DNA of 34,564 nucleotides from an uncultured Eubacteriales bacterium (lineage in GTDB: Bacteria > Bacillota > Clostridia > Oscillospirales > Oscillospiraceae), in assembly GCA_900545925.1 (NCBI GenBank), contig URAZ01000030.1, positions 1-34,564 of the forward strand, written 5' to 3'. Position 1 is the stretch's first letter, and each line of letters opens with the position of its first letter. Position numbers and translations under genes: made by a program. The notes under the pieces were generated by a model. That model was not told the origin of the DNA and ran no database searches. It was given only the letters and a program-made list of their open reading frames with translations. Below are positions 7,440 to 14,918 of this stretch, in pieces.

Positions 7440-8057
7440 TTAGACTGCATCCCAAGCGATGATAAACAGGACACTTGCGATGGCGGTGTTCGTCACGGCT
7501 TCGCTGACCGGCGTAACGATTGCATCATAGGCGATGCCGATAGAGTTGGCAGAGGTATCGCCCACACCGGACATGAAGCAGCCTTCCACAGCTGCATCCA
7601 GAAGCGTCTGCTTGGAAGCGTTCTTGTCGTCAGTCAGCTTCTTTTCACCGTCACCGAGGCAGAGGGAGAAGCCAAACTTATTAGAATTGACCTTTTCATG
7701 GGCGAGCGTGGCCTTGTCGCCGAACGCAGCCAGCGACCAACCCTGCGCGGCTTCGATGCTCACGGAATTGACCTTGACGGCGCCGAAGGAATTGTTGACG
7801 ATCTTCGCATCCGTTGCGGTGGAAACGGTGCCGTCGGTGTCGACAGCGATGGGCAGGACGGTGGGAACAGTGACGCTCATTTTGGTAGCTGCGGGGTCGC
7901 CGCCGATGCTGCCGTCAGCGGTGCTGGACAGAGTAACGGAAGAAGTGCCGGTGCCGCCCGAAACGTCAACGGTGTTGGCGGCGGATGCGGAAATGGCGAG
8001 GGACGCGAGCATACAAATTGCGAGAACGAGGGAAATAATCTTCTTGGTGTTTTTCAT
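7440..8057 (-). CDS. Small secreted beta-rich protein, paralogue A
   Basis: A signal peptide ends at SASAAN (about residue 28). The mature protein begins with a Gly/Ser/Thr stretch and contains TVPTVLPIAVDTDGTV, then KIVNNSFGAVKVNSVSIEAA, and closes with SEAVTNTAIASVLFIIA, the same landmarks as paralogue B at 5480-6001. It is about 30 residues longer, with a two-Cys insertion (LCLGDG and EGCFMSG) that could form a disulfide. Strong AGGAG six to nine bases before the ATG and the hairpin after its stop suggest high expression. I infer a structural subunit that is exported by Sec and possibly assembled on the surface; no sortase motif is present. Confidence 0.77.
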   Translation of the reverse strand: MKNTKKIISLVLAICMLASLAISASAANTVDVSGGTGTSSVTLSSTADGSIGGDPAATKMSVTVPTVLPIAVDTDGTVSTATDAKIVNNSFGAVKVNSVSIEAAQGWSLAAFGDKATLAHEKVNSNKFGFSLCLGDGEKKLTDDKNASKQTLLDAAVEGCFMSGVGDTSANSIGIAYDAIVTPVSEAVTNTAIASVLFIIAWDAV

Positions 8058-8108
8058 GGTAAAATCTCCTTTAAATATTATATTTTAATTGGTTGTAGTG
8101 TCGTGAAA

Positions 8109-8678
8109 TCAGTTTTTCACGGTGATGGTGATGATGGCCCCAGCTGTGCCGATGATCGCACCAGATTCCGGGTCCAAGTTATGAAAATACGCAGTACATT
8201 CGTATGTACCGGCGGGCAGGTCAACATCCAGCCGCGCACGCTCGATCTTGCTGCCGATGGCGATAGCACCGGATTCATAAATCTGTTCGCCAGTATCATT
8301 GCGAACAATTTGAACCTTTTGAGGATAAAGATTGATGCTCTCATTTACGAGCATCAAATTTCCCTCTGCTGTGCCATCTTCAAAGTACGGTGCGGTATTC
8401 ATGCTGATATTGATCATGCCTTCTGCGACCTTGCTGTTCAGCGCAGCTTCGATCTCCTCCGGTGTCATTTGATCCCATCCGCCTTCGACGGCGCTGGAAT
8501 CATAGACAATGCCGGATTTGCTGTCTGCAAGCGCCGTATCTGCGGGCTTATGCAGCAGCCTGACCGCGAGGAAAATGCCCGCGCCGACCAGCAGGACGAG
8601 GAAAATAATCGCATAGACGGTAATGTCCTTAGAGCGTGTTTCACGGGGGGCGTCAACGTATTCTTCTTTGGCTTTCAT
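8109..8678 (-). CDS. Membrane-anchored extracellular protein (189 aa)
   Basis: A short basic/acidic cytoplasmic tail is followed by one hydrophobic segment at about residues 24-44 (VYAIIFLVLLVGAGIFLAV) and an outside domain of about 145 aa. That domain ends in a beta-sandwich-like pattern (LPAGTYECTAYFHNLD, then GTAGAIITITV). The region after the membrane segment has an acidic helix (TPEEIEAALNSKVAEGMINISMN). I do not recognise a family. AAGGAG lies before the ATG. It is the first gene of the surface block, after the S1-domain gene, and could tether or assemble the small secreted proteins encoded just downstream. Confidence 0.72.
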   Translation of the reverse strand: MKAKEEYVDAPRETRSKDITVYAIIFLVLLVGAGIFLAVRLLHKPADTALADSKSGIVYDSSAVEGGWDQMTPEEIEAALNSKVAEGMINISMNTAPYFEDGTAEGNLMLVNESINLYPQKVQIVRNDTGEQIYESGAIAIGSKIERARLDVDLPAGTYECTAYFHNLDPESGAIIGTAGAIITITVKN

Positions 8679-8705
8679 AGAGAAAACTCCTTTTGTAGTT
8701 TAGTG

Positions 8706-8732
8706 CCGTCAGGGAGGCACCCTCAGACGGCG
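8706..8732. other. Hairpin between the S1-domain gene and the surface block
   Basis: GCCGTC and GACGGC close a stem with an inner AGGGAGG/CACCCTC pairing. There is no T-run. It lies in the 120-base gap between the transfer-gene part and the surface-gene part of the minus-strand operon and could set relative expression. I see no clear promoter in this gap. Confidence 0.4.
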
Positions 8733-8798
8733 CAGCAGCGGTTCCAGTGTGGACGCTGCAAGGAACATGAAATCGGTCATAGGCAGAACGCTGCCGGA

Positions 8799-10052
8799 TT
8801 ACAGGTTCCGCTTGATGATCCGCGTGATAATGCCGACGGCAATGCCGTGTTCTTCATCCAGCCGTGTGACCGCAAAGCTGACGTCATCCTTTTTTCCGGG
8901 CATTCTGGAATCGTAGCAGGTGTGCGCAATGGCGTTGACGCCGTTGTTCAGACGGATATATACAACGCCGCCGCGAAGATCTGTGACCTTGCCGGCGTAC
9001 TTGCTCTGTACCTGACACTTTTTGAGATTATCCACGCTGGTTTCGGAAAACGTGCTGCGGATATCTGCCCGGATGGAAAGATGCTCGGCATCCTCACCGC
9101 TGATCTCCTGCACGCGGACCAGAACCCGGTCGCCGACACTGTAAAGGTCGCGGACGTCGGACACCCACTGCCAGGAGAGGTCACGCGCAAAGATGGCACA
9201 TTCAATGCCAAAGGCTTCGACACGCAGCACCTTCTCCGCGACGGCGATCACGCGCGCCTCGACCAGACGGCCAGGATAGATGTAGGGGTTTCCGGAAACA
9301 TCTTTGCCGAGATAGAATGTCTGCCGTTTGCGGAGCATGGCTTCCCGGCGGCTGGCAACGGCGCTGTGTGTGGTCGAGTCAATTCCCTTGACGATAAAGT
9401 CGATCTCCGCGCCGAGCATCGTGCCAAGAATGCGGTTCAGCCGGTTCATGTAGTCGGCATATGCTCTGCCGGACGGCATCCGTTCCTCCAGCACAAGCAT
9501 CTCACGGATCGGGATGGCGATGCGGAAGCCGCGGAAGCTGACCGTCGCCAGCGTCTTGCCGCCTGTCGTCTGCTCAATGCCGTCCAGCGTGCCGGTCAGG
9601 ATCCGCCGTGTCCGATAGGCGTTGCGGATCTCGTGCCAGAGTTCGTCCGTGGCTTCGGCCTCGCTTTTGATGCGCGTTCTGGCGGTAATCGTCAGAACCG
9701 CGTCATTGCGCGCCGCGGGCGGAGATTCCGAGAGTGCGGCTTCACCGGACGGTTCTTCTGCGGGGATGGTCAGCGCCGGTTTCTCATCCGCCGGCAGCGA
9801 TTCCGTTTCGTCAGACGGAGCAGACTGCGGATCTTCCTGCGCGGGAGCTTCGTTCAGCGCCTGAAGAAATTCCGTGTATTCCTCCGACGGCGTATCATCC
9901 TCCGGTGCGCCTTCATCGGGCGGACTTTCTGTGGGGATGGGTTCCACCACCGGTTCGGTGAGCGGCGCATCGGGAGACTCCTGCGGTTCAGTAGAAAGCA
10001 GGTCGTCCTGTTCGCCGCTGTCCGGGGCAGGTAATTCCTTTTTTCTGGGCAT
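8799..10052 (-). CDS. S1-domain RNA-binding protein with long acidic tail
   Basis: Residues 1-130 are a low-complexity acidic tail rich in Glu, Asp, Pro and Ser, probably disordered. Three OB-fold S1-like units follow. The first is at about 148-245 and divergent. The second is about 260-332 (YPGRLVEARVIAV, then YSVGDRVLVRVQEI). The third is about 350-415 (YAGKVTDLRGGVVYIRLNNGVNAIAH, ending DEEHGIAVGIITRII). S1 domains bind single-stranded RNA, and sometimes DNA. This is not ribosomal S1, which has four or more regular repeats and no such tail. AGGAGG precedes the ATG, which lies next to the VirD4 stop, so the two are co-translated. A role with the transferred strand or with operon mRNA is a guess from position. 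Confidence 0.75.
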   Translation of the reverse strand: MPRKKELPAPDSGEQDDLLSTEPQESPDAPLTEPVVEPIPTESPPDEGAPEDDTPSEEYTEFLQALNEAPAQEDPQSAPSDETESLPADEKPALTIPAEEPSGEAALSESPPAARNDAVLTITARTRIKSEAEATDELWHEIRNAYRTRRILTGTLDGIEQTTGGKTLATVSFRGFRIAIPIREMLVLEERMPSGRAYADYMNRLNRILGTMLGAEIDFIVKGIDSTTHSAVASRREAMLRKRQTFYLGKDVSGNPYIYPGRLVEARVIAVAEKVLRVEAFGIECAIFARDLSWQWVSDVRDLYSVGDRVLVRVQEISGEDAEHLSIRADIRSTFSETSVDNLKKCQVQSKYAGKVTDLRGGVVYIRLNNGVNAIAHTCYDSRMPGKKDDVSFAVTRLDEEHGIAVGIITRIIKRNL

Positions 10053-10055
10053 GGG

Positions 10056-11945
10056 TCATTCCTCCTTTTTTGCTGTTTTGGGTTTGGATAAAATGGATTC
10101 CTTGCTGGTGGTTATGATCTTCTGCTTTTTTGCAGGAGTATCCTTTTGGGGCGCTGGGGCTGTGCGCGGAACAGGGGCGGCAGGTGTTGGAGACGCTTCG
10201 CTTCTCCAGTGCGGAATATGTGCCGCCGCTTTGTCCGGGCGCAGCTTCTTTGCTTCATAGTGCTTGGAGTAGTCAAATTTATCGACCTCCAAAATGTTTC
10301 GCCCACGGATGATAACGAGCGCCTTATCCACGTCCAGCCGTAAGACCTCATCCATCGTGAGCAGCCGCCTGCGGCCGACACCGCTCGTTTCGCGGTATTC
10401 CGGGGTGTAGTTGGAAATGCGCCATGTACCAAGCTGTTTGGCCTGACTGGTCACGGCGACACTTGCCTCGCCGGAGCGTGAGGAAATGAACTCTGCCGTT
10501 AGTGCATCCGTACAGCCAAGGAACAACTGCACGTCGCAGTTTCCGAGAATTTCCTGCCATTGGTTGTTGGGATAGCGGTTTTGCAGACCAGCGAGATTCT
10601 GGAACACGCAGGACATACTGATGTTCCGGGAGCGGATCACGGAGATCTTTCGGCTGAGGTCGGGAATGACGCCGCAGGCGCAAAGCTCCTCGCCAAGCAC
10701 ATGGACGGGAACCGGCAGACAGCCGCCCGGACAGTTCTGGTCGGCGTAGCGGACGAGTTTGATAAAAATGAACGACAGAAACAGCGAGGACAGGAAATCA
10801 AAGGTACTGTCCTGATCGCTCGTGATGCAGTAATAAGCGCACGGCTGCTTGCCCGGTAGTTCCAGATCGATCTCATCATGGCTGGTGATGGCGCGAATGT
10901 CCGCATTCTGGAACACCTGCAGCCGGGAACCGAGACCGATAATGACGCCGCCGCGCACGCTCTCCGACGATTGCCGGAAGATGCTGTACGGCGCTCTGGC
11001 CGGATGCCCCAGCGGGAGCGCGTCAAACAGTTCGTTCAGTTCCTTTTCCGAGCAGCTTACAAGCAGCTGATACGCTTCGCCAATGTTTCGCCGTTCCGGT
11101 GGATAGCTGCGCTCGACAAACAGGACGAGCGCCTTGAGAAGATTCATCTCGGCACTGTCCCAGAAGTGGTCTCCGCGGTCGCTGCCGGTGTTGCGGATGA
11201 TAACGTCGCAGAAAAGCTGCGCCATCAGTTCCTGTCCGTCGATCTCGGACAGGCAGTTCCACGAATCTGACGACGCAGGCGTGACTAAGTTGAACACGCG
11301 CACGGTATAGCCCTGATCGCGTAGATACGCGCTGGTTTTCTCGTACAGCTCTGATTTAGGATCACAGATGACCAGTGAGTTTTTCCGTGCCGCGCATTGA
11401 AGAATCATGTTGACACAGAATGCGCGCGTCTTTTTCGAGCCGCTTGCGCCATAGACGGCAAGATTTCCATTGAAGCGCGTTTTCTCCGGGATGCAGACCA
11501 CGCGGCCATCCACTTCACCGAGAATCGTGCCGTGGTGCTTGCGCAGGTCCGGTACAAAGTCGAGTACCTGTCCGGCTTCTTTTGGATTGAGAAAACCGGC
11601 GGTTCCGTAGGTTCCCTTGTGGGAATATGTCAGGTTTCTGATTTTGTCATATTGTCCGTCGCCGCCGGCACCCATGTGCATGATCGCCACGACAAGAAGT
11701 ACGATTGCCGCCAGAAAGATGCCCATGCCGTACAGACCGTATGGAAAGCGGAATACGAACCGGAGGCAGACGCCGAACGAAGCGTCTGGCAACGGCGGCG
11801 AAGTGCCGCTGTACGGCGTGCCGCCTTCGGCTGTCCACGTCTGGTAGTTGTAAATGAACTGCGCGAGATAGCCGCCAGCATAGAAAAGCGCGGCCAGCGC
11901 GACGGGTAGAAAACAGGCCAGCGTGATCTTCTGTTTCTTATTGAT
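10056..11945 (-). CDS. VirD4/TraG-type conjugative coupling ATPase
   Basis: This protein links the relaxase-DNA complex to the secretion channel. Numbered from 11945, two membrane segments lie at about residues 7-30 and 70-92. Walker A GASGSKKT is at about 166-173, the following LVICDPKSELYEKT carries the strand-and-Asp pattern of TraG/VirD4 proteins, and the downstream ATPase segments are intact. Walker A is slightly odd: Lys-Lys replaces the usual Gly-Lys. Start is a problem. The frame is open and codes for a convincing first membrane helix (KKQKITLACFLPVALAALF) back to an ATC at 11943-11945, but no ATG, GTG or TTG occurs before the TTG at 11792. That TTG would remove the first helix. The proposed ATC overlaps the stop of the preceding gene. 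Confidence 0.88.
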   Translation of the reverse strand: MNKKQKITLACFLPVALAALFYAGGYLAQFIYNYQTWTAEGGTPYSGTSPPLPDASFGVCLRFVFRFPYGLYGMGIFLAAIVLLVVAIMHMGAGGDGQYDKIRNLTYSHKGTYGTAGFLNPKEAGQVLDFVPDLRKHHGTILGEVDGRVVCIPEKTRFNGNLAVYGASGSKKTRAFCVNMILQCAARKNSLVICDPKSELYEKTSAYLRDQGYTVRVFNLVTPASSDSWNCLSEIDGQELMAQLFCDVIIRNTGSDRGDHFWDSAEMNLLKALVLFVERSYPPERRNIGEAYQLLVSCSEKELNELFDALPLGHPARAPYSIFRQSSESVRGGVIIGLGSRLQVFQNADIRAITSHDEIDLELPGKQPCAYYCITSDQDSTFDFLSSLFLSFIFIKLVRYADQNCPGGCLPVPVHVLGEELCACGVIPDLSRKISVIRSRNISMSCVFQNLAGLQNRYPNNQWQEILGNCDVQLFLGCTDALTAEFISSRSGEASVAVTSQAKQLGTWRISNYTPEYRETSGVGRRRLLTMDEVLRLDVDKALVIIRGRNILEVDKFDYSKHYEAKKLRPDKAAAHIPHWRSEASPTPAAPVPRTAPAPQKDTPAKKQKIITTSKESILSKPKTAKKEE

Positions 11946-13023
11946 GGAGCATCATCCTTTCATAAGCGGCAAAGTCGATGCTTGTGATATTGACCTGCGC
12001 GCCAAACACCTCCCGCAGCGCCTCTGCCTGATAGTCAAAGCAGAGAATGCTGCCGGTCTGATTGTGCATCGTCAGCGCACAGCGGAACCGATGCAGTCTT
12101 GGCAGGTCGCAGAGATACGAAAACAGGACGGGCGACCCGTCCTGCTCCAGCGCGTCATGTTCGATTGGCATTGCGGGAGACGGCGGCAGGAGGTTTTCGG
12201 AAAGAATTTTGTTCAACTGCTCCTGCACATCTGGTTGACATAACTGAAATGCACCAACCTCACCAACGTGGTCGAGCGTCAGAAAATAGAAATGCGGATA
12301 ACTGCCATCCAAAAGGAAATGGTTCTGCGTCATGTCATTCAGGATTGCAGGTATCTGCATGGGAGAACTGCCGAATACAATGCCGCTGATCGCGAACTGT
12401 GCATTGCGGCAAAAATCTGTTTGTAAAACAGCTTTTAATCGGATCTCGGCATTGTACGCCCATCTTGGAAAGGTTGAAGCCATGTTGTAAACCGGGAAGA
12501 TGGCCTGTTCTGTGAACAGCACGCCCGTCATGCGGGAATTGCGGATTTTGGTGCAAAGACTGCCAAGAGCTTTGAACTCGCGGGAGGAATAGTAGACCGG
12601 AAATAGAGTGGGATTTGAGAGCCAGTCTTGCATAGATGGCTTTTCCCAAGGCAGCGATGGGATTTGCGCGTTGTGCAGGATCAGAAGCGCCTCGGCCATC
12701 CGGTGCAGCCGCAGCCGGCGCTCTGGTTCGGACTTCAGGGAATTTGTCTCGGACGCGCCTGTAAGATAGGGCGCAAGGTCAAATGGATATTTTTGAAGCA
12801 GCAGCCGTTTGGCGTTTGTAGTCAGCCTGAGTCCGCGCAAACCGTTCTTGGTATACGAACGGAGCAGTCCGTCCTTCTTGAGCTTGCCGATCACGCTTTC
12901 GATGTAACTGCTGCCGCCTGGGAATTGACTGGAAAAGGTGGCCGGGAACTCGCCGGAGACGGCGATAATTTGCAGTATGAGAAGTGGAAGTGTACCCTCA
13001 GCGGGAAGCAGCGTCGGATTCAT
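11938..13023 (-). CDS. Winged-helix protein of the conjugation operon (361 aa)
   Basis: Residues about 10-75 form a winged helix: LLILQIIAVSGEFP, a recognition-type helix SSYIESVIGKLKKDGLL, then a wing and NAKRLLLQ. The remaining 280 aa are soluble, with alternating strands and helices, and are unassigned. Genes with an N-terminal winged helix just before virD4 in Firmicutes and Actinobacteria elements are often called replication-relaxation or MobC-like proteins, and I suspect this role but cannot show it. AGAGG lies about ten bases upstream of the ATG. The last codons overlap the first codons of the VirD4 frame by about eight bases, so expression of the two is coupled. Confidence 0.68.
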   Translation of the reverse strand: MNPTLLPAEGTLPLLILQIIAVSGEFPATFSSQFPGGSSYIESVIGKLKKDGLLRSYTKNGLRGLRLTTNAKRLLLQKYPFDLAPYLTGASETNSLKSEPERRLRLHRMAEALLILHNAQIPSLPWEKPSMQDWLSNPTLFPVYYSSREFKALGSLCTKIRNSRMTGVLFTEQAIFPVYNMASTFPRWAYNAEIRLKAVLQTDFCRNAQFAISGIVFGSSPMQIPAILNDMTQNHFLLDGSYPHFYFLTLDHVGEVGAFQLCQPDVQEQLNKILSENLLPPSPAMPIEHDALEQDGSPVLFSYLCDLPRLHRFRCALTMHNQTGSILCFDYQAEALREVFGAQVNITSIDFAAYERMMLHQ

Positions 13024-13156
13024 AAAATGTGACCTCTTTTACCGTATCGGCTCTTAACTTCGGTAATTTTTACGCCGTTGGCCAAGCGAAAACGCCTGAT
13101 GTTTCAAGGGAAAACGTCATGTGCAGCGGTATCTGAAAAAGAAGGACGAAAAATGC

Positions 13157-13816
13157 TTAAAAATCCGACATGGTTTCCAGCGCGTTTTGATGCTCTTCCA
13201 GCCAGCCCGGAAACATATCTTGATCCATCACATAGAGTTTTGTGACGTCTTCCTCGCCTAACTCCGTGGTGTTATAGACGTTGCATAAAAGCCCATTGTC
13301 GTCCATCATAAGATAGGCGCAAACAACGTCCAGAATCTGCTTCATTTCCAGATTATCATAGTCCCGGATGCGACCGCGTCCACCAGACACCGCATAGATA
13401 TGGCAGAAGCAGATGATGCACGACTCAAAATGGGAAAGCGGATGATCTTTAACAAACTGTCCAAGCGCCTGCCCCAGTGGGTCTGTCAGATATTCGGCAC
13501 TGCGCTGCTTTTTCTTGGGAAGCAGGCCCGGCAGTGTGATCTCCACCAACCCCGGCTGCGCAGTGATCGTGATGCCGAGGACATTGGCGGCAGAGGTCAG
13601 ATATTCATGTTTCTGCACGGTGGTAAAGCCGTAGACCAGATGCCGCATCCTGCAGGCAATCTGCTCCGCGCGGAGCGCTGCGTCAGTGGAAAGCAGCTCA
13701 TAGTTTTCCGGATACCGCTGCAAGTCCATTGTGTTCATGGCGCAAAGCGCATTGCTCAGCCGCGAGACCTCCGCCAGCAGCGAGGATATCCGCTTGGATA
13801 AAAGCGCACGATTCAA
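13157..13816 (-). CDS. Conserved ICE protein, probably DUF6100 type
   Basis: A 219-aa soluble protein. The first third is helical (RISSLLAEVSRLSNAL, then AALRAEQIACRMRHLVYG). The middle has a basic KKKQR stretch, and later conserved-looking segments are IRDYDNLEMKQILDVVCAYLMMDDNGLLCNVYNTTELG. From memory this resembles the DUF6100 group found on Clostridia conjugative elements; function is unknown. The start is a TTG at 13814-13816, seven bases after GGAGGG, overlapping the TGA of the upstream gene. A 130-base gap follows before the winged-helix gene, with no evident promoter. Confidence 0.68.
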   Translation of the reverse strand: MNRALLSKRISSLLAEVSRLSNALCAMNTMDLQRYPENYELLSTDAALRAEQIACRMRHLVYGFTTVQKHEYLTSAANVLGITITAQPGLVEITLPGLLPKKKQRSAEYLTDPLGQALGQFVKDHPLSHFESCIICFCHIYAVSGGRGRIRDYDNLEMKQILDVVCAYLMMDDNGLLCNVYNTTELGEEDVTKLYVMDQDMFPGWLEEHQNALETMSDF

Positions 13817-14349
13817 AACGATCCCTCCGTTTCTTCCTGAAGATATTGAATATTGCCGTCGCTATCCAGCAAACAGTATGCGCGTACATTTTGGATGGCA
13901 AGCAGATCGACCTGCGCGGCGTCTTCCAGAATGACCAGCCGTACGGGTGGCTCCTGTTCCGGGCGGGCAAGCAGCAGATTCAGAATGGCTTCCTTGCCCG
14001 GTTCGGCGTAGAGAATTTCATAGACCTCGCCGCCGGCAAGAAAGATGATCTTCACAGGATATTCTCCCGCAGCATGGTACTCAACCTGTTCCATGAAATC
14101 TGCTAAAACTGTGACCGCTGCTTCCAATCCACGGTCACGGTCTTTCGGCAGCTCCGGCGTCAGGGAGTAGAAGCCGTCCACAAGGAACAGTCGCTTCTGC
14201 TTGCAGAGATAGGACAGTAGATTTTTGATCTGCTCGTCTTTTTGCGGGTACAGACCTGAAATCTGTTTCTGCGTCAGAACGCCATAGGTGGAAATATCCC
14301 GCAGGATGCCGCTGGCTTCGTGCGAGTAGATCTGTGCGCGGGTTTTCAT
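13813..14349 (-). CDS. Conserved ICE protein, probably DUF5697 type
   Basis: A 178-aa soluble protein. Residues about 1-60 (THR-ALA-rich start, ILRDISTYGVLTQKQISGLYP, then IKNLLSYLCKQKRLFLVDGFYSL) form a winged-helix domain. The C-terminal 110 aa alternate strands and helices (VKIIFLAGGEVYEILYAEPGKEAIL, RLVILEDAAQVDLL). I associate this layout with DUF5697 of Clostridia elements; its job is unknown, and a DNA-binding regulator is likely. The ATG at 14347-14349 is chosen because GAGGTG lies seven bases before it; an earlier in-frame start at 14388 has none. It is the first gene after the regulated promoter at 14373-14401 and so the most likely protein to control it. Confidence 0.7.
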   Translation of the reverse strand: MKTRAQIYSHEASGILRDISTYGVLTQKQISGLYPQKDEQIKNLLSYLCKQKRLFLVDGFYSLTPELPKDRDRGLEAAVTVLADFMEQVEYHAAGEYPVKIIFLAGGEVYEILYAEPGKEAILNLLLARPEQEPPVRLVILEDAAQVDLLAIQNVRAYCLLDSDGNIQYLQEETEGSF

Positions 14350-14370
14350 AGTCGTCACCTCTAATTTTTG

Positions 14371-14456
14371 TGCGTATAACTGCCGCACAGAATACGTACA
14401 AACTGTAGCTGTCAGATTTGAAGATGGCAGCTATACGCATAAAGGACGTATTGTGT
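14371..14456 (-). promoter_or_regulatory. Regulated promoter with interleaved inverted repeats
   Basis: On the minus strand TTGTAC (14396-14401) and TATACG (14373-14378) are 17 bases apart and precede the gene at 14349. Arm A (TGCGTATAACTGCC, 14371-14384) pairs with 14426-14439 with one mismatch. Arm B (ACAGAATACGT, 14387-14397) pairs with 14446-14456 with one mismatch. The arms interleave as A-B-A'-B' and cover the -10 and -35 boxes, so they are likely operators, or a pseudoknot if transcribed. Confidence 0.55.
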
Positions 14457-14501
14457 ACGCAAAGATGATTGGAGAAGAATGTTGCTTTCAAAGCTGTAAA
14501 A

Positions 14502-14530
14502 TTGATTGCAATTTTAGGCGTATTCATATA
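14502..14530 (+). promoter_or_regulatory. Weak promoter candidate for the RelB-like remnant
   Basis: TTGATT (14502-14507) and CATATA (14525-14530) are 17 bases apart, just upstream of AGGAGG (14545-14550) and the TTG start at 14559. The match to consensus is modest. The region is divergent from the promoter at 14373-14401. Confidence 0.35.
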
Positions 14531-14558
14531 TGCTGGACACAAATAGGAGGCGATTTGT

Positions 14559-14786
14559 TTGGATACGAGAACAGTAACTCTCGCGGCTCACGCAGAACCC
14601 GATGCAGAAGATCTGACGGATGGGATTGAGAAGCAGCACGATATTTCAGAGCCACTTGTACGCGCTGAAATGACGGATGCTGAATTTAACGCCATGATGC
14701 GAGACGGCCTGCGTGCTGCAAAGGCGGACTGTTCCAGCGCCGCGTCCGAAGTCTTTACGGATTTGCGTAGAGGACTTTGCATGTGA
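14559..14786 (+). CDS. RelB/DinJ-like antitoxin lacking its DNA-binding end
   Basis: The C-terminal half (MTDAEFNAMMRDGLRAAKADCSSAASEVFTDLRRGL) matches the toxin-binding tail of RelB/DinJ antitoxins: an E-F-N-x-x-x-x-x-G-L helix, then a D-V-F-x-x-x-R ending. The N-terminal 38 residues do not show the expected ribbon-helix-helix; they are acidic and unlike a DNA-binding domain. The start is a TTG at 14559 with a perfect AGGAGG eight bases before it. No RelE/YafQ toxin gene follows; the next gene is the DUF4143 ATPase. It is either a remnant whose toxin has been lost or a shortened antitoxin with another partner. Confidence 0.55.
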   Translation: MDTRTVTLAAHAEPDAEDLTDGIEKQHDISEPLVRAEMTDAEFNAMMRDGLRAAKADCSSAASEVFTDLRRGLCM

Positions 14787-14848
14787 ATGAACCGTTCGGA
14801 TTTTTGAGCATTTACAGAAAAGTTAAAAGCCATCATGCGTATATTCTC

Positions 14849-14877
14849 TTGATGAAATGGAGAAATTATGATAAAAT
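14849..14877 (+). promoter_or_regulatory. Promoter of the first DUF4143 ATPase
   Basis: TTGATG (14849-14854) and TAAAAT (14872-14877) are exactly 17 bases apart, in an AT-rich stretch about 40 bases before the ATG at 14919. GGAGG lies between, six bases from the ATG. The unit is therefore transcribed on its own, against the conjugation operon. Confidence 0.65.
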
Positions 14878-14918
14878 ATGATAGACCATAGATTATCCTA
14901 AAAACATGGAGGCTCGTT

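Noticed and set aside
7425..10034. 869-codon open frame on the plus strand
   Set aside because: It is antisense to three good genes (7440, 8109 and 8799), has a His/Asp-poor and Arg/Gly-rich composition, and lacks domains.
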